A stretch of DNA of 64,000 nt from Lentinula raphanica (taxonomy: Eukaryota > Basidiomycota > Agaricomycetes > Agaricales > Omphalotaceae): the NCBI GenBank assembly GCA_027919835.1, contig JANVFP010000012.1, forward strand, positions 558,001 to 622,000, written 5' to 3'. The notes under the pieces are model-generated. The model was not told where the DNA came from, did no database searches, and saw only the letters and a program-made list of their open reading frames with translations. The translations under genes were made by a program, and so were the position numbers. Shown piece after piece: positions 33,119 to 46,300 of the stretch (its first letter is position 1; every line of letters starts with the position of its first letter).

Positions 33119-33809
33119 TGTTTTGTTCAATGTTGTAGAAGATTGAGGAGGTGGTGGTCCTCAGTTGAGAAAGTTGTGAACTTGCCATCAACTGCCATCA
33201 TCGCCATCACTAGATCAATTGTCTACAACAAACTATGTACTAGTTGTCTGTATTTTAGAAGTGCGTTCGCCTCCATATGCCTTACTATCAAGCTACCTTA
33301 GCCTAAGGCGATATAACAGTGTAAAAAATGCACGTTGACTGAATACTTGTACTAGGTAGCCATATTCGGGTACGACGGGTATAAGGAAATCCAAGACGGA
33401 AATATGAAGTTCTTGGTGAATAATTGAGATACGTGAAAAGAAGAACGAACTTGCTGCAATGGAATTTGGACAGGATCATGAAAAGTGAGTGTGTACCGCA
33501 CAGAAGGATACAACTTTTTGTGAAGGATATATTCAAAAGTCTAACGAGCGTGTCTAAAAAAGATTGAAGAAGGCAGAGTGCAATGAGCGTGGGTGACAAG
33601 TCAGCGAACTGCAGATGCAGACAGCAATGAAATACAGACAGACAGACAGACAGGCCAAAGTCAAAAAGAGAGAGGAACGGTCTTAGGACAACAAACGCAA
33701 AGTTGGAGATGAGAGCGATGAGAAAATATGCAACATGAACAAAAAGAAATAGAGAATGATCATAGCTCGGACATTTGGTTGAAACACCATCACAATGACA
33801 GCTACCATA
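33119..33809. other. Intergenic with (AGAC)n microsatellite
   Basis: No gene seen. A short run of about five AGAC units sits at about 33635-33654. Confidence 0.5.
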
Positions 33810-36800
33810 TCATTGTTGAGGAGAAGATTCCTCCTCCCACGAGCTCATTTTGAGAAACCTAGCCAGAACTTCTTCTGACCCACGCTTGAACAGCTCAACC
33901 CCTCTCGCAGGATCAAAAACTCGCCCTGCTCTTCTCGGAGACGCTACAGATGCGAGATTCTGGCTTTCAGGAGGTGACACGGGACCGGCAGATGAAGGTG
34001 GTGTCGTCGACTCATTTGATGGGTGACGCAAAGGACCTAAAGGCGGAGCACCGCCCCTTGCGGAGATTCAGAGGAGCGTTGGAGTCGAGCCGGAGGCACA
34101 GCCACATTCGCATTGAGAGGCGTTATAGTGGACGAGGAACTGATTCTGGCCGGTGTGGTGGGTTTGATAGCAGTAGGTGAAGATCTAAACCCGAATTCTC
34201 GGGGAGAAAGAGGATCTGCTTGTGGTGAAAACCGAGAGCTGAGCTCGGCATTTCCGCTTGGCCCTGTACTAGTGCCCATCATATTGAGGACTCTGGGTTC
34301 AGGCGAACCTCCTCGTCCACTACTAACTACCGGCGGTAGAGCGCTGGGCACCAAAGAAGGTGCCCATTGGGGCCTTCTGGTGCCGCTGGTTTGTAGCGTC
34401 AATGAGCTTCTCCTCGGGCTCCCAATTTTCTGATCTTGCATCAGCTTGAGGGTATTCGATACCTTTGGCGATTCAACAAGAATAGAAACTTGAACGGCCT
34501 GCTCCCGCATTTCTGGAGAAATAGTCTGAACGCCACGTACTCTGTATTCTTTCCGTTTTGATTTTACCCCATAACTCGCCGACGAACTTCTCCTTGATCT
34601 CGTGCGGCTCGTGGAGCCCGAAATGGAAGTCTCGTTGTCACTGTCAGCGAGTCGGCTTACGACGGGTTCATCATCGTCACTATCCGTGTTGTCTTCATCG
34701 TCTCCGTCACGACTGCTAGCATCTGTTTTCTCATCCCAGCTCCTTTTTCCTCGTCTGAAGTGACGGTAATCTTCACTATCGAAAGGTATAGGTGGCGGCT
34801 GCGGTGGGGGAGGACGCACGAGTCGAGATGCATACCGCTGTATACTCGGCACTGTATCCCAAGCATTGGCGTATGACAACGTGGCTGGAAGACCTTTTGG
34901 TGGAGGGGGAAGAAGGGGTTTGGCAGGTGGAGAAAAGGCCTCTTCGACCGGTTCTGGGCTAGAAGCCCTATCAGATTCTGCAGATTCTTCAGCTGGCATG
35001 GGACTGGTAAAAAGCATCGGGGGAGGAACGTCAGAAGCAGGGAAAACACGACCAGGTTTTGAGCGAGGCCTATCTTCCCAAGGGAAAACAGGCTTCACTT
35101 TATCAAGATTTGGGTTTGGGGCGGCGTACGAATCATGATGTACCTCTCCTATAACATTTGTGTATTGGCTCTGTATACGCTCCGGAATCTGACTGGGTGG
35201 GGGAGGCTCAAAAAATGCACCGGAATCGGGTGTAGGCGACGTGATATAATGTGGATGCGGATGCGTGCGATCATGGTGTTTGCTGGGGGGTTGATCCCAT
35301 ATATTTTGGAAATAGGTGTCAGACGGAAAAGCAGACGGAGGTGGTGCGGTGTTTGGGGGAGGCTCAATAGCCGGATTCCAAAGAAGCTTGGGAGGAGAAG
35401 GTGGACGAGACTGCTGATGAAACTCTGCAGTCGTCTGTTTTGAAGAGAGTGAAGGTTGGAAACGAGGCGAAGGGTGCTGGATTGCGGGAGGAACTTGCTC
35501 ATGAGAAGTGATACTATCCGATGAATGATGCTCAAAGTGTCGTTGAGGTTGAGCTAAGGGTGCCTGGTAGCCATGGTGTTGCTCTTCTTCCCCGTAATGG
35601 TGACTCGACTCACTCATACTCGACGAGGAAGGTGTAGGCGGTAGAGGAATGGGCCGAGGATGAGGACTAGGGGGAATCTCGTTCGGACCAGGCGTTCGAG
35701 GGGAATGGCCATGGGCCCCTGATGCCAAATGCTGCTGTGTATCAACTGATAGTTGCGTATGATCTTCCCTTTCTTCTGCTGATTCGGGGGGCGGCTGGAG
35801 CGGCTGAGGCCTCATCAAATCTACACGGCCCTCGAGAGGCATACTTTTGTATTCTCCTTCTCCAGTCCTATTATCTGCGGCTAGGCCAGCAGAGTTGATA
35901 CCCTGGATTGCAAGACGCCGAAGTTCCTCCAAGTCAAGTACCCTGGCCCTGGTGTCACTGACCACGGGTGTAGATGCGCCTTTTTGGTTTTGTTCATCCC
36001 ATGCTGAAACGTATCTCTGCACCTCAAATGTCGTTTCGGGTATGATAGTCTCAGCACGATAATGTGAGTCGTACACGTCAAACCACTTGTCGACCAAAGA
36101 ATCGTAGTCATAGGCTCGCTGACTGGGTTCATGCTGCAGTTGATGTTGCTGTTGCGAAAGAAATGGAGCTCGATATTGGATGGATTTCCAGGGTTTGTTA
36201 GGGCCAATGAAATGGATAGCAGAAATGTGTTTGCCGAATCGCTCATAGGCCGGGGCATATCTTGAATAGTCTGATTGGCAAAAGTGTACGAAAAGGTAAT
36301 CTCGAAACTTACGTGTAAGCTGCAGTCGGTGTCGTGTTGTACGTGAAGCTGAGCCTGTTCCAATTATCTCCCCTCCACTCGTTAAGAATTCCCTGGTCTC
36401 CACCATCCCAACTTCCTTTCGATTTCAAGAGTTCCTGAAGCTCCGCAAACTTCTCTTCGCCGGGAGAGAGCACTAGAACACCAGAGTTGAATATATCTGG
36501 CCAACCAACATCCGGAGCTGCCGAGAACTCATGAGGAATCGTGAAGAGGTGAGAGAGAGGTTGAACCGGAAGGACATCGGCATCTAGGAATATGATTTTT
36601 GCGTATTGGGTTAGACGAAATACGTGTAATTTCGTGAGCACCTCGTTAAGATCCGGACGACCTGGTCATAATAATGTTAGCCAATACGCACGATATGGAT
36701 AGATGACGAAGTCAATATATGTAGAGGTTAGGATAATCATGGAGCAGCCCCATCAACAAGGATAAGAAAGAGGGTCATGTGGACTAGGACGCGTTCCAGG

Positions 36801-37136
36801 TTTTCGAAGCTATTCCTTTTGTCAGGAAAGCTTTCGAATTGACTGCTGACGCGTACGCTGTGTGATTGCTGAATACTCACCCAAAAGTTGCAAGCCTTTT
36901 TCGTCATTCTGAGCAATGAGTTCAACACCAATCACGACGTCAAAAGCCTTCCTAAGGAGTTTGATGGTGGATACACCGACTGTTTCCGGAGTGACTAGAC
37001 AGAGTGTTTGAAACTCCACTTCCGGACTAATTGCGGGGGAAGGATGAACATCCCGAAGAGCAGCAGCAAGAGTGAGAGCGCCTGGAAGATAGTGGTCGGA
37101 CGTCAGCAGAGTGACAAAGGCATAAGGAACAGCCAT
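33810..37136 (-). CDS. GLGEN: Glycogenin-like glycosyltransferase (GT8) with long disordered tail
   Basis: Primes glycogen synthesis by self-glucosylation in the cytosol. The GT8 domain spans the first about 270 residues: MAVPYAFVTLLTSDHYLPGA, VLTKLHVFRLTQYAKIIFLD, ADVLPVQPLSHLF (DxD), DIFNSGVLVL, GGDQGILNEW, SFTYNTTPTAAYTYAPAYERFG and HFIGPNKPW. A Pro/Ser-rich tail of more than 600 residues follows. Conserved tail elements include PVFPWEDRPRSKPGRVFP and ANAWDTVPSIQRYA. The frame stops at 34037 (SPQGAVLRL), yet the next frame immediately resumes with LRHPSNESTTPP and ends GRVFDPARGVELFKRGSEEV..KMSSWEEE at 33810, which looks like the true C-terminus. An intron or an indel near 34035-34110 must join them; no good GT..AG pair of the right phase was found. 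Confidence 0.85.
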
Positions 37137-37746
37137 AGCCGACGTCGACGGCGGGGGTATAGAACGAGAAATCGGCGAAGTGGTTGTCGAGGAAGATGAA
37201 GGGAAGTGAGAAGTTCAAAAAAACCTTCTTGGTTTCTACAAATCCCGCATTGCTCATCAGTCAACCTGGACAAATATCCCCGGTCCGATAACAATTCTCA
37301 ATTTTGTCTTGTTCGTTCCTGAGAGCTTTTTGCATTCTTTCAAAAATGGAACTGCTACTGACTGAACAAAAGCAAGTAGGATTGAACGTCTTTGTAGTGC
37401 AGGACAGTATGAGTATGAGTATCTCGCTGTCCTCAGTGTCTGCTTTGTTCCGTCGGCAAATTGTTCATCAGTCTTCTTCTCTTTCTTTAATTTTTCATCA
37501 AAGGGAATTCTCGCAAAGAAATTTTGTGTGCGTCATGGGTTACGATACTCGCATGCAGCTAGTTGAGCCTGGGTTGAGCAGCGCGTTGAGCTCTGTTGCA
37601 GCCTTGAGTTGAACGATATTCTCGGGCCGCTCCTCCGTTTTCCCTTTTGTCCGTGACGTCGACAACCTGTAGTAGTTCAAGTTGAACGTCGATGGCGACT
37701 GCGACGAACCCGCCTTGAGCGTCGTGAAAGTCGATCGCGGAACACT
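37137..37746. promoter_or_regulatory. Divergent promoter region, glycogenin / ABC1 kinase
   Basis: About 610 bases between the - start at 37136 and the + start at 37747. No TATA box; contains pyrimidine tracts. Confidence 0.4.
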
Positions 37747-39962
37747 ATGTTGCTTTTCGCAAGGTTTCGAACATCTCCAATCCATCCGATCCTCAGGAGT
37801 CATCTCACGAGCAAACACGCTTCAAACTGGACCAAGGCTCACTCTCGCTTTCCGTCGTTTTTCACCCCTACGCCTATCATTAGATACAACCTGAAGAGGC
37901 GCGCTTTGTGGCTCATTCCAGTAGCAGGTGGAATTGCGTTGTACTTTACTCCTTCACAAAAGTCTCTTATACCAACACTCATATCATCTCCTGCTGTAAT
38001 TCCCTGTCGAAATCCTGCTTGCCCTGAGCAGACACCTCTTATCTTATCACCCTATGAAGACGAGTTTAAACTTGGATCCCGGATTTGGCTTGTTCTGCGC
38101 GACAAGATATGGGAACCTATCTTGACTGCGAAGAGGTTCATCTCTCTCTGCTTTATCTTTCTCCCAGTGATCCTTGCGAGCCCTATCTTGTTGGTTGGAC
38201 AGCCGAAGAAGAAATACAAGGGTGATGGATGGGGCGCAATATGGTGGTACGGCTTCTTGGCTAGGCAAATGGAGACCGCCGGACCAACTTTCATCAAGGT
38301 GCAAGGTTCTGTTCGCACCTCTGCAGTACAGATCACTAATCTCCCTTGTTCGACAGCTTTCTCAATGGGCAGCTTCTCGTGCGGATCTATTCCCTGCCTC
38401 TCTCTGCGAAAAGCTCGGAGCATTACATTCGCATGGAAAACCGCATTCGCTTCGCCACACAAGACGGGTTATTGAACAGGTTTTTCAGCGTCCTTTTGAT
38501 GAAGTATTCGAGGAGTTTGATGACGAGCCCATAGGCACTGGAGCAATCGCACAGGTACTTACACTCCTGTTCCTTATTCTACTAAACTTGACGAGATGTT
38601 GTCAAGGTCTATCGGGCAACTCTCAAGAAAGACCTTCTGCCTCCGTCTTATCTGGGTCCGCGTCGGCATAAGAAAATGTCTGCTGCTGCCCTCAACTCGG
38701 TCACACTCACTGACCCTCCCCCTTCTGTGCCTACCGCCGCGGTTGCAATCAAGGTCCTTCATCCTCGAGTCGCCAAAACAATATCTCGCGACCTTTCCAT
38801 AATGTCCTTTTTCGCAAAATTCATCACCCTATTTCCCGGAATGCAATGGCTCTCCCTACCTGAAGAGGTGAATGTCTTTGGCCAGATGATGTTCCAGCAA
38901 TTGGATCTACGACACGAAGCTGATAATCTGCTAACGTTCGAGAACAATTTCGGATCTCGGAACGTTCCCGTGAATTTTCCGCGACCTCTCCAGCTTTGGT
39001 CGACGCCTCATCTGCTTGTTGAAGAATATCAGAATGCATTGCCTTTAGAGACTTTTTTAAGGAATGGAGGAGGTCCGTTTGATGAGCAGGTTGCGACAGT
39101 CGGTCTGGATGCATTCTTGAACATGCTTCTGTTGGACAATTTCGTTCATTCAGACCTCCATCCTGGCAATATCATGATCAAATTCTCCAAGCCAGCATCC
39201 ACCATGTTCCTTCTCAGAAACCTTTGGACCTCGATTACACAATCCATCTTTCACAAACCCACCGACAATGAACAGGAACGAAACATCATCTTACCCGACT
39301 ATTCCGAATCCGATTCCATCGTAGCACGCCTGCGTTCATTGTCGAACGACCGCAAGGCTTGGATAAACGAGCTCTCATCTCTTCATGACTTGGGATATAT
39401 CCCCGAAATTGTCTTCATCGATGCTGGTTTAGTGACCACTCTCTCCGCGGAAAATAGAAGGAATTTTCTGGACCTCTTCCGTGCTCTTGCTCACTTTGAT
39501 GGTTATCGTACTGGTCAGCTCATGGTCGAACGGTGTAGATCACCTGAATTGGCCATAGAAACAGAGACATTTGCACTCAAAATGCAGCATTTGGTACTTA
39601 GTGTCAAACGGAAGACCTTCTCGCTTGGTCAAATCAAGATATCCGATATACTCACTGATGTACTCCGCGCGGTGCGAGAACATCATGTTAAGATGGAGGG
39701 AGACTTCATCAATACTGTCATATCAGTGTTACTATTAGAGGGAATCGGGAGACAGCTGGATCCTAACTTGGACCTTTTCAAGAGTTCGTTGCCTATACTC
39801 AGGCAACTGGGGAGTCAGATGGCGAGACAGGAGCCAGTCACGAAAGATCTGCCTCGCAGTAATCTGGGAGCATTCATCAAAGTATGGGTTTGGCTCGAGG
39901 CCAGAGATTTCGTTGCAGCGTCGATCGTGAATGCTGATGACCTAGTCAAATTTGGCTGGTGA
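37747..39962 (+). CDS. Mitochondrial ABC1/UbiB family kinase-like protein (YPL109c type)
   Basis: Introns 38299-38356 and 38555-38606 join the frames. An N-terminal mitochondrial presequence (RFRTSPIHPILRSHL..) and a membrane segment (LWLIPVAGGIALYF; then RFISLCFIFLPVILASPILL) precede the ABC1 fold. The family motifs are TFIKLSQWAASRADLFP (the KxGQ element reads KLSQ), PIGTGAIAQVYRA, VAIKVLHP, MMFQQLDLRHEADNLLTFE, LLVEEYQNALPLETFL, and the catalytic loop NFVHSDLHPGNIM. VFIDAGLVTTLS supplies the DxG-like Asp. About 700 residues. Related yeast proteins (Cqd1/Cqd2/Mcp2) influence coenzyme Q and lipid distribution in mitochondria. A homologue of YPL109c lies near the A mating locus in several agaricomycetes. 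Confidence 0.88.
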
Positions 39963-40345
39963 GTGATGTTCCTCAAATCTGTTGCCTATCGTGAACTCAT
40001 TCGCATGGTTCGCCCAGGCTTACCCCTGCCATTTAGTTCCTCATACTTGTATCAGTACATTAGACACGTCTTGTATTTTCGTGGAAACACCATAGTAGAT
40101 ATTACTTACATAATTTTCAAAAAGAGTTCGACCTGCTCGTCTCATTTCGAAGTCTGTACTGAGGTGAGAAGTATATCATATTGTCGGTATCGCAGATAGG
40201 ACAAACTTGTGACAGACTTGTCACTGAGCATTTCGCATAGGATGTCAAGCCTGATAGGCACATCTACACATTGGCGTTTTCGGAGAAAGACAATCGAAAC
40301 CCAGTGGAAACCAATATGATATAATGAATGATATTCAAGCGTGAT
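39963..40345. other. Convergent intergenic region
   Basis: Between the 3' ends of the ABC1 kinase and SEC61 gamma. No gene seen. Confidence 0.4.
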
Positions 40346-40774
40346 TCATGCACCTCCACTGTTCAACAGTCATTGAGTTATGGAGTTACAGAGTACGGGG
40401 TAAAGAGAACGTACACGAGGATGTTGTTACTGGAAGAGATATATGAGCAGGATATATGAGCGGAAACAATGTGCCACGTACATCGGTATATGAATGAGTT
40501 TCACGAAATAACCAATGAAACCCATGACAGCAAACCCCACTGCGACTGCCTTGCATATTTGAACAAACTCTAGATAGTTGTATGAGCGAGGAAAGTAGTT
40601 AACTTTGATGTGGACCGAACCCTTCTGTGAAGGCTTTGTGCAACGAGTTAGGAACTGTTTGGGACGAACATCAGCTTGAAGCTACATAGAGAATTGAGAG
40701 AAAGCAGGTACTTGGTTTCCATCTTGAACGAATTGCTGAGGTATTTCGACGAATTCCCTTAGTTTGTCGGACAT
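40346..40774 (-). CDS. SSS1/SEC61G: Sec61 translocon gamma subunit
   Basis: A 70-residue tail-anchored subunit of the ER protein-conducting channel, spread over five exons. Start at 40774: [20 protein letters not shown], then [11 protein letters not shown], then [20 protein letters not shown] with [10 protein letters not shown], then NNILV, and a final exon giving GGA with TGA at 40346-40348. The NNILVGGA end requires the last small intron GTACGTTCTC..TTGAACAG. The amphipathic N-terminal helix and single membrane helix are complete. The longest uninterrupted exon is only about 70 nt, so gene finders may miss it. Shares a short divergent promoter with the PPR gene. Confidence 0.9.
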
Positions 40775-40943
40775 AATGAGGAGAGTTTTGTGAGGCAGTC
40801 TGGAGGCAGTAAAAGAGTGAGTGAAAGAGATAAAAGTTCCCACGGATGGACACGACTTGAAGCTTACAACTCCTTCCCGAGGTCAGGATTTTTCTGGTAC
40901 ATGAAATTTGGTCTCACTGTTGACATATCCCAGTCCCGCATGA
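40775..40943. promoter_or_regulatory. 169-bp bidirectional promoter, SEC61 gamma / PPR gene
   Basis: Only 169 bases separate the two divergent start codons. No TATA element. Confidence 0.5.
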
Positions 40944-43150
40944 ATGTCCTTTCGAGCTGGGATTTATCGAACCGTCCTTGCTCAACACAAACGTGTGCAG
41001 AAACCAGCACCTAGATCTTGGCTTCACTACCAATTTGCCTCCTCCTCCGCACCCTCTCGCAGCTCGATCGGAAGTTACTCAGCCTCTCTTAAGGCCGAGC
41101 TTCAGAACACACATGTCATCCACCGTGACTATCCTCTCTTAACATGGGAGCTCACCCATGCCAAGCAGCCACACCAAAAGCCCCCTCTTGACAAAAATGA
41201 TATCGAGACTATGCTCGAAACGCTTGCTCTTTCGGGCATGCCTGAAGATCTTTCGCGCATCGAGCAAATTCTATCCGACATGTCGAACGTTTATAATATA
41301 CCCCTTCCCCCGAAACACACACAGTCATTATCCGGGCCCTAATCCAGAAAAGAACCTTCCAATCCGTGAAGTTGTGGTTAGAGCATATGCCGAAGAAACC
41401 AGGCGGAGTCAAACCCACAGCAGGACATTATCATCTGGTCCTCGAAGCCGGTCCACGATTTTGTTCGTTTAAGAATATGATGCAGCTTGTCCATGAGATG
41501 CACCAACGCGGTTGCGAGCCAACATTCGATACATTCAAACTCCTCGCGCAAGCTCGATGGTTGACGACTACTCGAGTATCAAGGATCCCTCTTCCCTCTG
41601 ACTTCGTCCCCATATTCCAACATATGAAGGAGATTGGCCTCCCGTATGATACGACGCTCGCCGATATGCTTCAAGCCATGTATCTGGACAAACAGCGTAT
41701 TCGATATGCGGAAGAGATCATGACTCTGTACAACGAAACATTCTCGGATCTCCTGTCACCCGAACTCTTGTGGGAAAACGAGTGGCTCCTTCGCATTTCT
41801 GCGGCTGTAAAGGAAGGAGGTGTCGTAGGTGGCTTGAAGCTGATACCAAAGTATCGGGAGGAAGGCGGGTCCCCATCAGTCCGTACATTGGGAGCTTTTA
41901 TGCAACGGATAACGCGTTTTGAGCACTTGTGCAATGTACGGGACCAACTTGGAGTTACTCCTTCACGGGACCAATGGTCTATGCTCCTCTTGAGGTGTAT
42001 CAAGCGCGATAACTACTCGGAAATGCTTGACTGTTATGATCAAGTTCGAAAGGCAGGTGTAATGCCCACTGCCAGTGCTATATCTCGGCTCGTGCAATCG
42101 GTGCTTGCTTCCCCTCTTTCGGATGCCCTCGACAAGTCCTTGAAGATCTTCACGGACTTTACAGACTCACTCCCTGACCGTTGCGATCTGCTCGAAAGAG
42201 AGACGCAGCGCTCGATAGCAGACGTGTTTGCTGCCATGCTCAGAGAAGTGACTCAGCGCTCGGATGAGCATACACCCATCAGAGGTTTGATCCTTCGGGA
42301 GGCCGATGAACATCGTGTTGCTCTCCATAGTGCAAGTGCTTATCTCACGGCTGTGAGCATGAGCTCTGCACACTCAGAGAACGACGCTATGGAAACATAC
42401 CGAGAGAGTAAACATATCCTGGATGAGGCTGGATATCTCACCGTGCTGGATATCCTCAGTCGGATTTCGTGGAGCGATAGGATGGAGCCGCAGGTCCCAA
42501 ACATTTCGTTCTACTTCGAGGTTGTGAAAGACATGAAAGCAGCTCGTTACTCGATAACCACCACTGTCTACCTGGTCTTGCTCCGGTCTCTCAGGCAACT
42601 TGCCAGCCGCACCTCTAGCCGTATCGGCTTCCTCCACTTACGATCCGACACACTTGCAGCGACTCGACAAACGCATGACCTTATTACTCTTGATTCTTCA
42701 ATCACCCCAAATACCAGTCTCTGGAATGCCTTGCTAGAGAACTATCGCCTACTCGGAGCCTTCCCAGACGCTCTTCGCGTTTGGGACACGATGTATATCT
42801 CCCGTGTATTTGATCGAGCCAGCGTTAACATCATCCTGACCACCTGTCGCGAAGCTGGTGGCGTAGATATGGCCCAACAGATCAAGACCAAGCTGGAGAG
42901 AACTGGGTTTACTTTCGACAATTACAATTGGAAGGCTTGGATAACCTGTCTGTGCGACGCAGGGAGAATGAACGACGCATTGCGCTATATGTGCACCGTC
43001 GTGAAAAATCCGGACCCCGAAATGGCGCATATCATTCTCGCACGTCTTAAACCTGACATCAAACCGAATGTGATGGCTGCGATACAGAAGCACCAGCCTA
43101 AACTGCATGATGCTCTTCTGCAGGAGGCACAGGCTTCTCCAAGTTTTTAG
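40944..43150 (+). CDS. Mitochondrial PPR-repeat protein, frame break at a C5 tract
   Basis: ATG at 40944 opens a basic, Ser/Arg-rich mitochondrial leader (RTVLAQHKRVQKPAPRSWLH..SSSAPSRSSIGSYSASL). The first frame reads SRIEQILSDMSNVYNIPLPP and then runs to a stop at 41342. One base over, the sequence continues without interruption as ETHTVIIRALIQKRTFQSVK and LWLEHMPKKPGGVKPTAGHY. The break falls in CCCCC at 41307-41311; one extra C would join the frames. No intron of suitable phase is available. Downstream to 43150 are helical pairs of PPR type (MMQLVHEMHQRGCEPTFDTF; YSEMLDCYDQVRKAGVMPTA; YRLLGAFPDALRVWDTMYIS; DMAQQIKTKLERTGFTFDNY). About 730 residues. Probably acts on organellar RNA or in the mitoribosome. 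Confidence 0.75.
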
Positions 43151-43328
43151 GAGGTGATCCATGACTATGAATTATAGGATGCAGAGCATGACATGTGTGG
43201 TAAATGCTAACAATAATAATAATTGCAAAACTATGATGCGCGCCTGGTTGAACAGCACTACGAAAGCTTACAGTCGTCTAGAGGAATAGAAGCCCAACAA
43301 ACCGGTGAAAAGAAAACAATGAAAAAAT

Positions 43329-46300
43329 CTAGGTCGTCGCAAATTCTTCTACAGAAGGACAATCACACTAAAGGGAGATCAGCCTGAGTATCAACATACG
43401 ATAAAGTGGTCAAATACTCACTATTAGGTTCAAATCGCCATAAGCTGTTCACTGTGATTAGAGGGGGCACGGTGTAGGAACAATGACATGAATCGCACCA
43501 TCATCTATACGTGAGACCGTTGGCCAGAACTTCTTTTCTTCTAAAAATGGTAGAGGATAAGCTGCGGTACGACGAGAATATGGACTGATGAACATATATG
43601 AGATCGAGGGATCACTGAACAGCTCATTCAACACACCGATTCCACTCTTCGTCCGAGACAGTCAGAACGCCCATAGGATGAGGTGCATTTTTCAGGACAT
43701 TGTTATCTTTGGGCTGCGCCCCAGTAATAACGTCTTCAGCTTCCTTGCGGATTTGGATCATAGCATCGCAGAATCTATGAGTGTCAAATAAACATTATAT
43801 CAATCGAACGGGGAAACGATGGATTGTACGAACCTATCTATCTCTTCGAGTGTTTCCGACTCAGTGGGCTCAATAAGCATACAAGTTGAAATGGGCCAAG
43901 AACATGTTGGGGGATGGAAACCGTAGTCCTAACCATGAATGGTCAGCAGTCAAGTCATTGGACAGAACTGGCAATCTTACCTGGAGTCGTTTAGCAAAAT
44001 CCATAACTTTCAGCCCAGCTTTTTTGTCGAACTCGGCCAAATCAATCAACAACTCGTGTGCAACACGTCCATGAGAATTCTTGTATCGTAAGTTGTAGTG
44101 ACCAGAAAGTCGACTGGCCATGTAGTTGGCGTTGAGAAGTGCGATCTTCGAAGCATTGCTCAAACCTTGACCGCCGAGCATCTTGATATACGCCCAAGAG
44201 ATAAGATGTATTGATGAACTTCCGAATGGAGCAGCGGAAACGGCGTCAATAGCTTTCTCGCCAAGAGGCATTGTAGGATGAGAGGGGAGGAAAGGGGCCA
44301 GATGTTCAGCAACGCAGATTGGTCCAACTCCAGGACCTCCTCCACCGTGAGGACTATAACAGAGACTTTCAGAACGACAAATCAATGGAAACCTCTGACT
44401 CACATAGCGAACGTCTTGTGTAAATTCATGTGGCAAACATCTCCACCGCAAGTCGCAGGATTAGTCAAACCAATCTGTGCATTGAGGTTGGCACCATCCA
44501 GATAAACCTGACCACCATTATCATGAATTATTTTACAGGCCTGTAGAGGAATCGATCAAAAAGAAGCACAAAAGCAACGTCTTCGTGAATTACTCTACTT
44601 ACTTCTTGAACACCGTCCTCGAAGACGCCAAATGTAGAGGGATATGTGATCTGGATACAAACTTAGTAGCAGAAAACATGAGATCCAAGAACACTCGCCA
44701 TAAATGCAGCCAATTTGTCCTTGTGCTTTTCTGCTTTCGACCTTAAGTCTTCAAGATCGAGGTTGCCATCATCTTGGACTTTGACTGAAACTACTTTCAA
44801 TCCTGCCATAACGGCGCTCTGTTCTTTGATTGATTGGATTTCAAGACGGAAATGATCAGGTCACTTACAGCCGGGTTCGTACCATGGGCACTGAGCGGGA
44901 TCAGACAAATATCTCTATGGCCCTCTCCACGAGCTTCATGATAGGCGCGAATGACGCAGAGACCAGCGTATTCCCCAGCAGCACCAGAATTTGGCTGAAG
45001 TGACGTCGAATGAAAACCGGTAATTTTAGCAAGATCTTGTTCCAATTCCTGCATGATTGATGTAAGTCAGTCATAAGAACTCAAGCAGGAATCAACACAA
45101 AGCAACCTTGATGATGGTATGATATCCTTGTACTTGATCGAAGGGAACAAACGGATGAATGCAGCTGTACTCCTCCCAAGTGAGCGGGATCATACTTGTC
45201 GTACTGTTGAGTTTCATCGTGCAGCTGCCGAGGGGTATCATGGAGTGTACGAGACCAACATCTTTGGAAGCGAGATGATTGATGTAGCGTAGCATCTCGG
45301 TTTCCGAATGGTGCTTGTTGAATACCGGGTGAGGGAGGAACGCCGATGTGCGTAAAAGTGAGGAAGGAATCGCTGGAGCGTCTGGCTCATCGAGTTGTTG
45401 AAGTGACAACAGGGGAGAGGACGAAGCAGCCGCGAATACATTGATGAGATCCAGAAGATTCCTGGAACTAACACTTTCATCAAACGTGGCACCGACATGA
45501 AACTCATCTATGTGACGAAGATTGATACCCGCAGCTACAGAGACATCATGCAGGCTCTGGGCAGACGGCACTTTCACGGTGATTGTATCAAAGAAGGTCT
45601 TGTTGACGATCTCGTATCCCAGAATTTCCAAGGAGTGTTTGAAAACCTGCGCAAAACCGTGAACTTTGTGGGCGATGCGTTGTAAGCCAACAGGACCGTG
45701 ATACACAGCATACATTGCGGCCATATTTGCCAGCAGCGCCTGACTTGTGCATATATTGCTGGTTGCCTTCTCCCGTCGAATGTGCTGCTCCCGAGCTGAG
45801 AAGTAAGTGTAAGGCGATATATAATCCTGACAAGACTTTGTGATACCTACTTTGTAATGCTAGTCGATAGGCAGGTTTCCCCGCTGCGTCCCGGCTGCGT
45901 CCAACCAACCGACCAGGCATCTTCCGCTTGAGTTTTTCAGTCACAGCGAAGAATGCACCATGAGGTCCACCATAACCTGCAGGAACACCAAATCGTCCTG
46001 GAAATCAATGTAAAGTTCAGGTTGTCATCATTTGTGTAGTATCTAGCAAAGTAGAGCTCACCGGAGTTTCCTAGAACGATGTCGGCTCCCCACTCTCCAG
46101 GAGGTTTGATCATGGTCAACGCTAGTAGATCTGTTGCGCAGACGACCAAGGCACCTGCATCATGAACAGAGTTTGCGAACGCGGAGAAATCCTTGATCTG
46201 CCCATCGACGTCAGGATACTGAATCAAAGCACCGCAGAGCTCTTTCCGCAACGCATCATCTTCTATGGCCGAAGACGCATCTGCTACAACCAGATCGATA

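Noticed and set aside
33635..33654. (AGAC)n as a telomere or centromere-type repeat
   Set aside because: Only about five units, an ordinary microsatellite.
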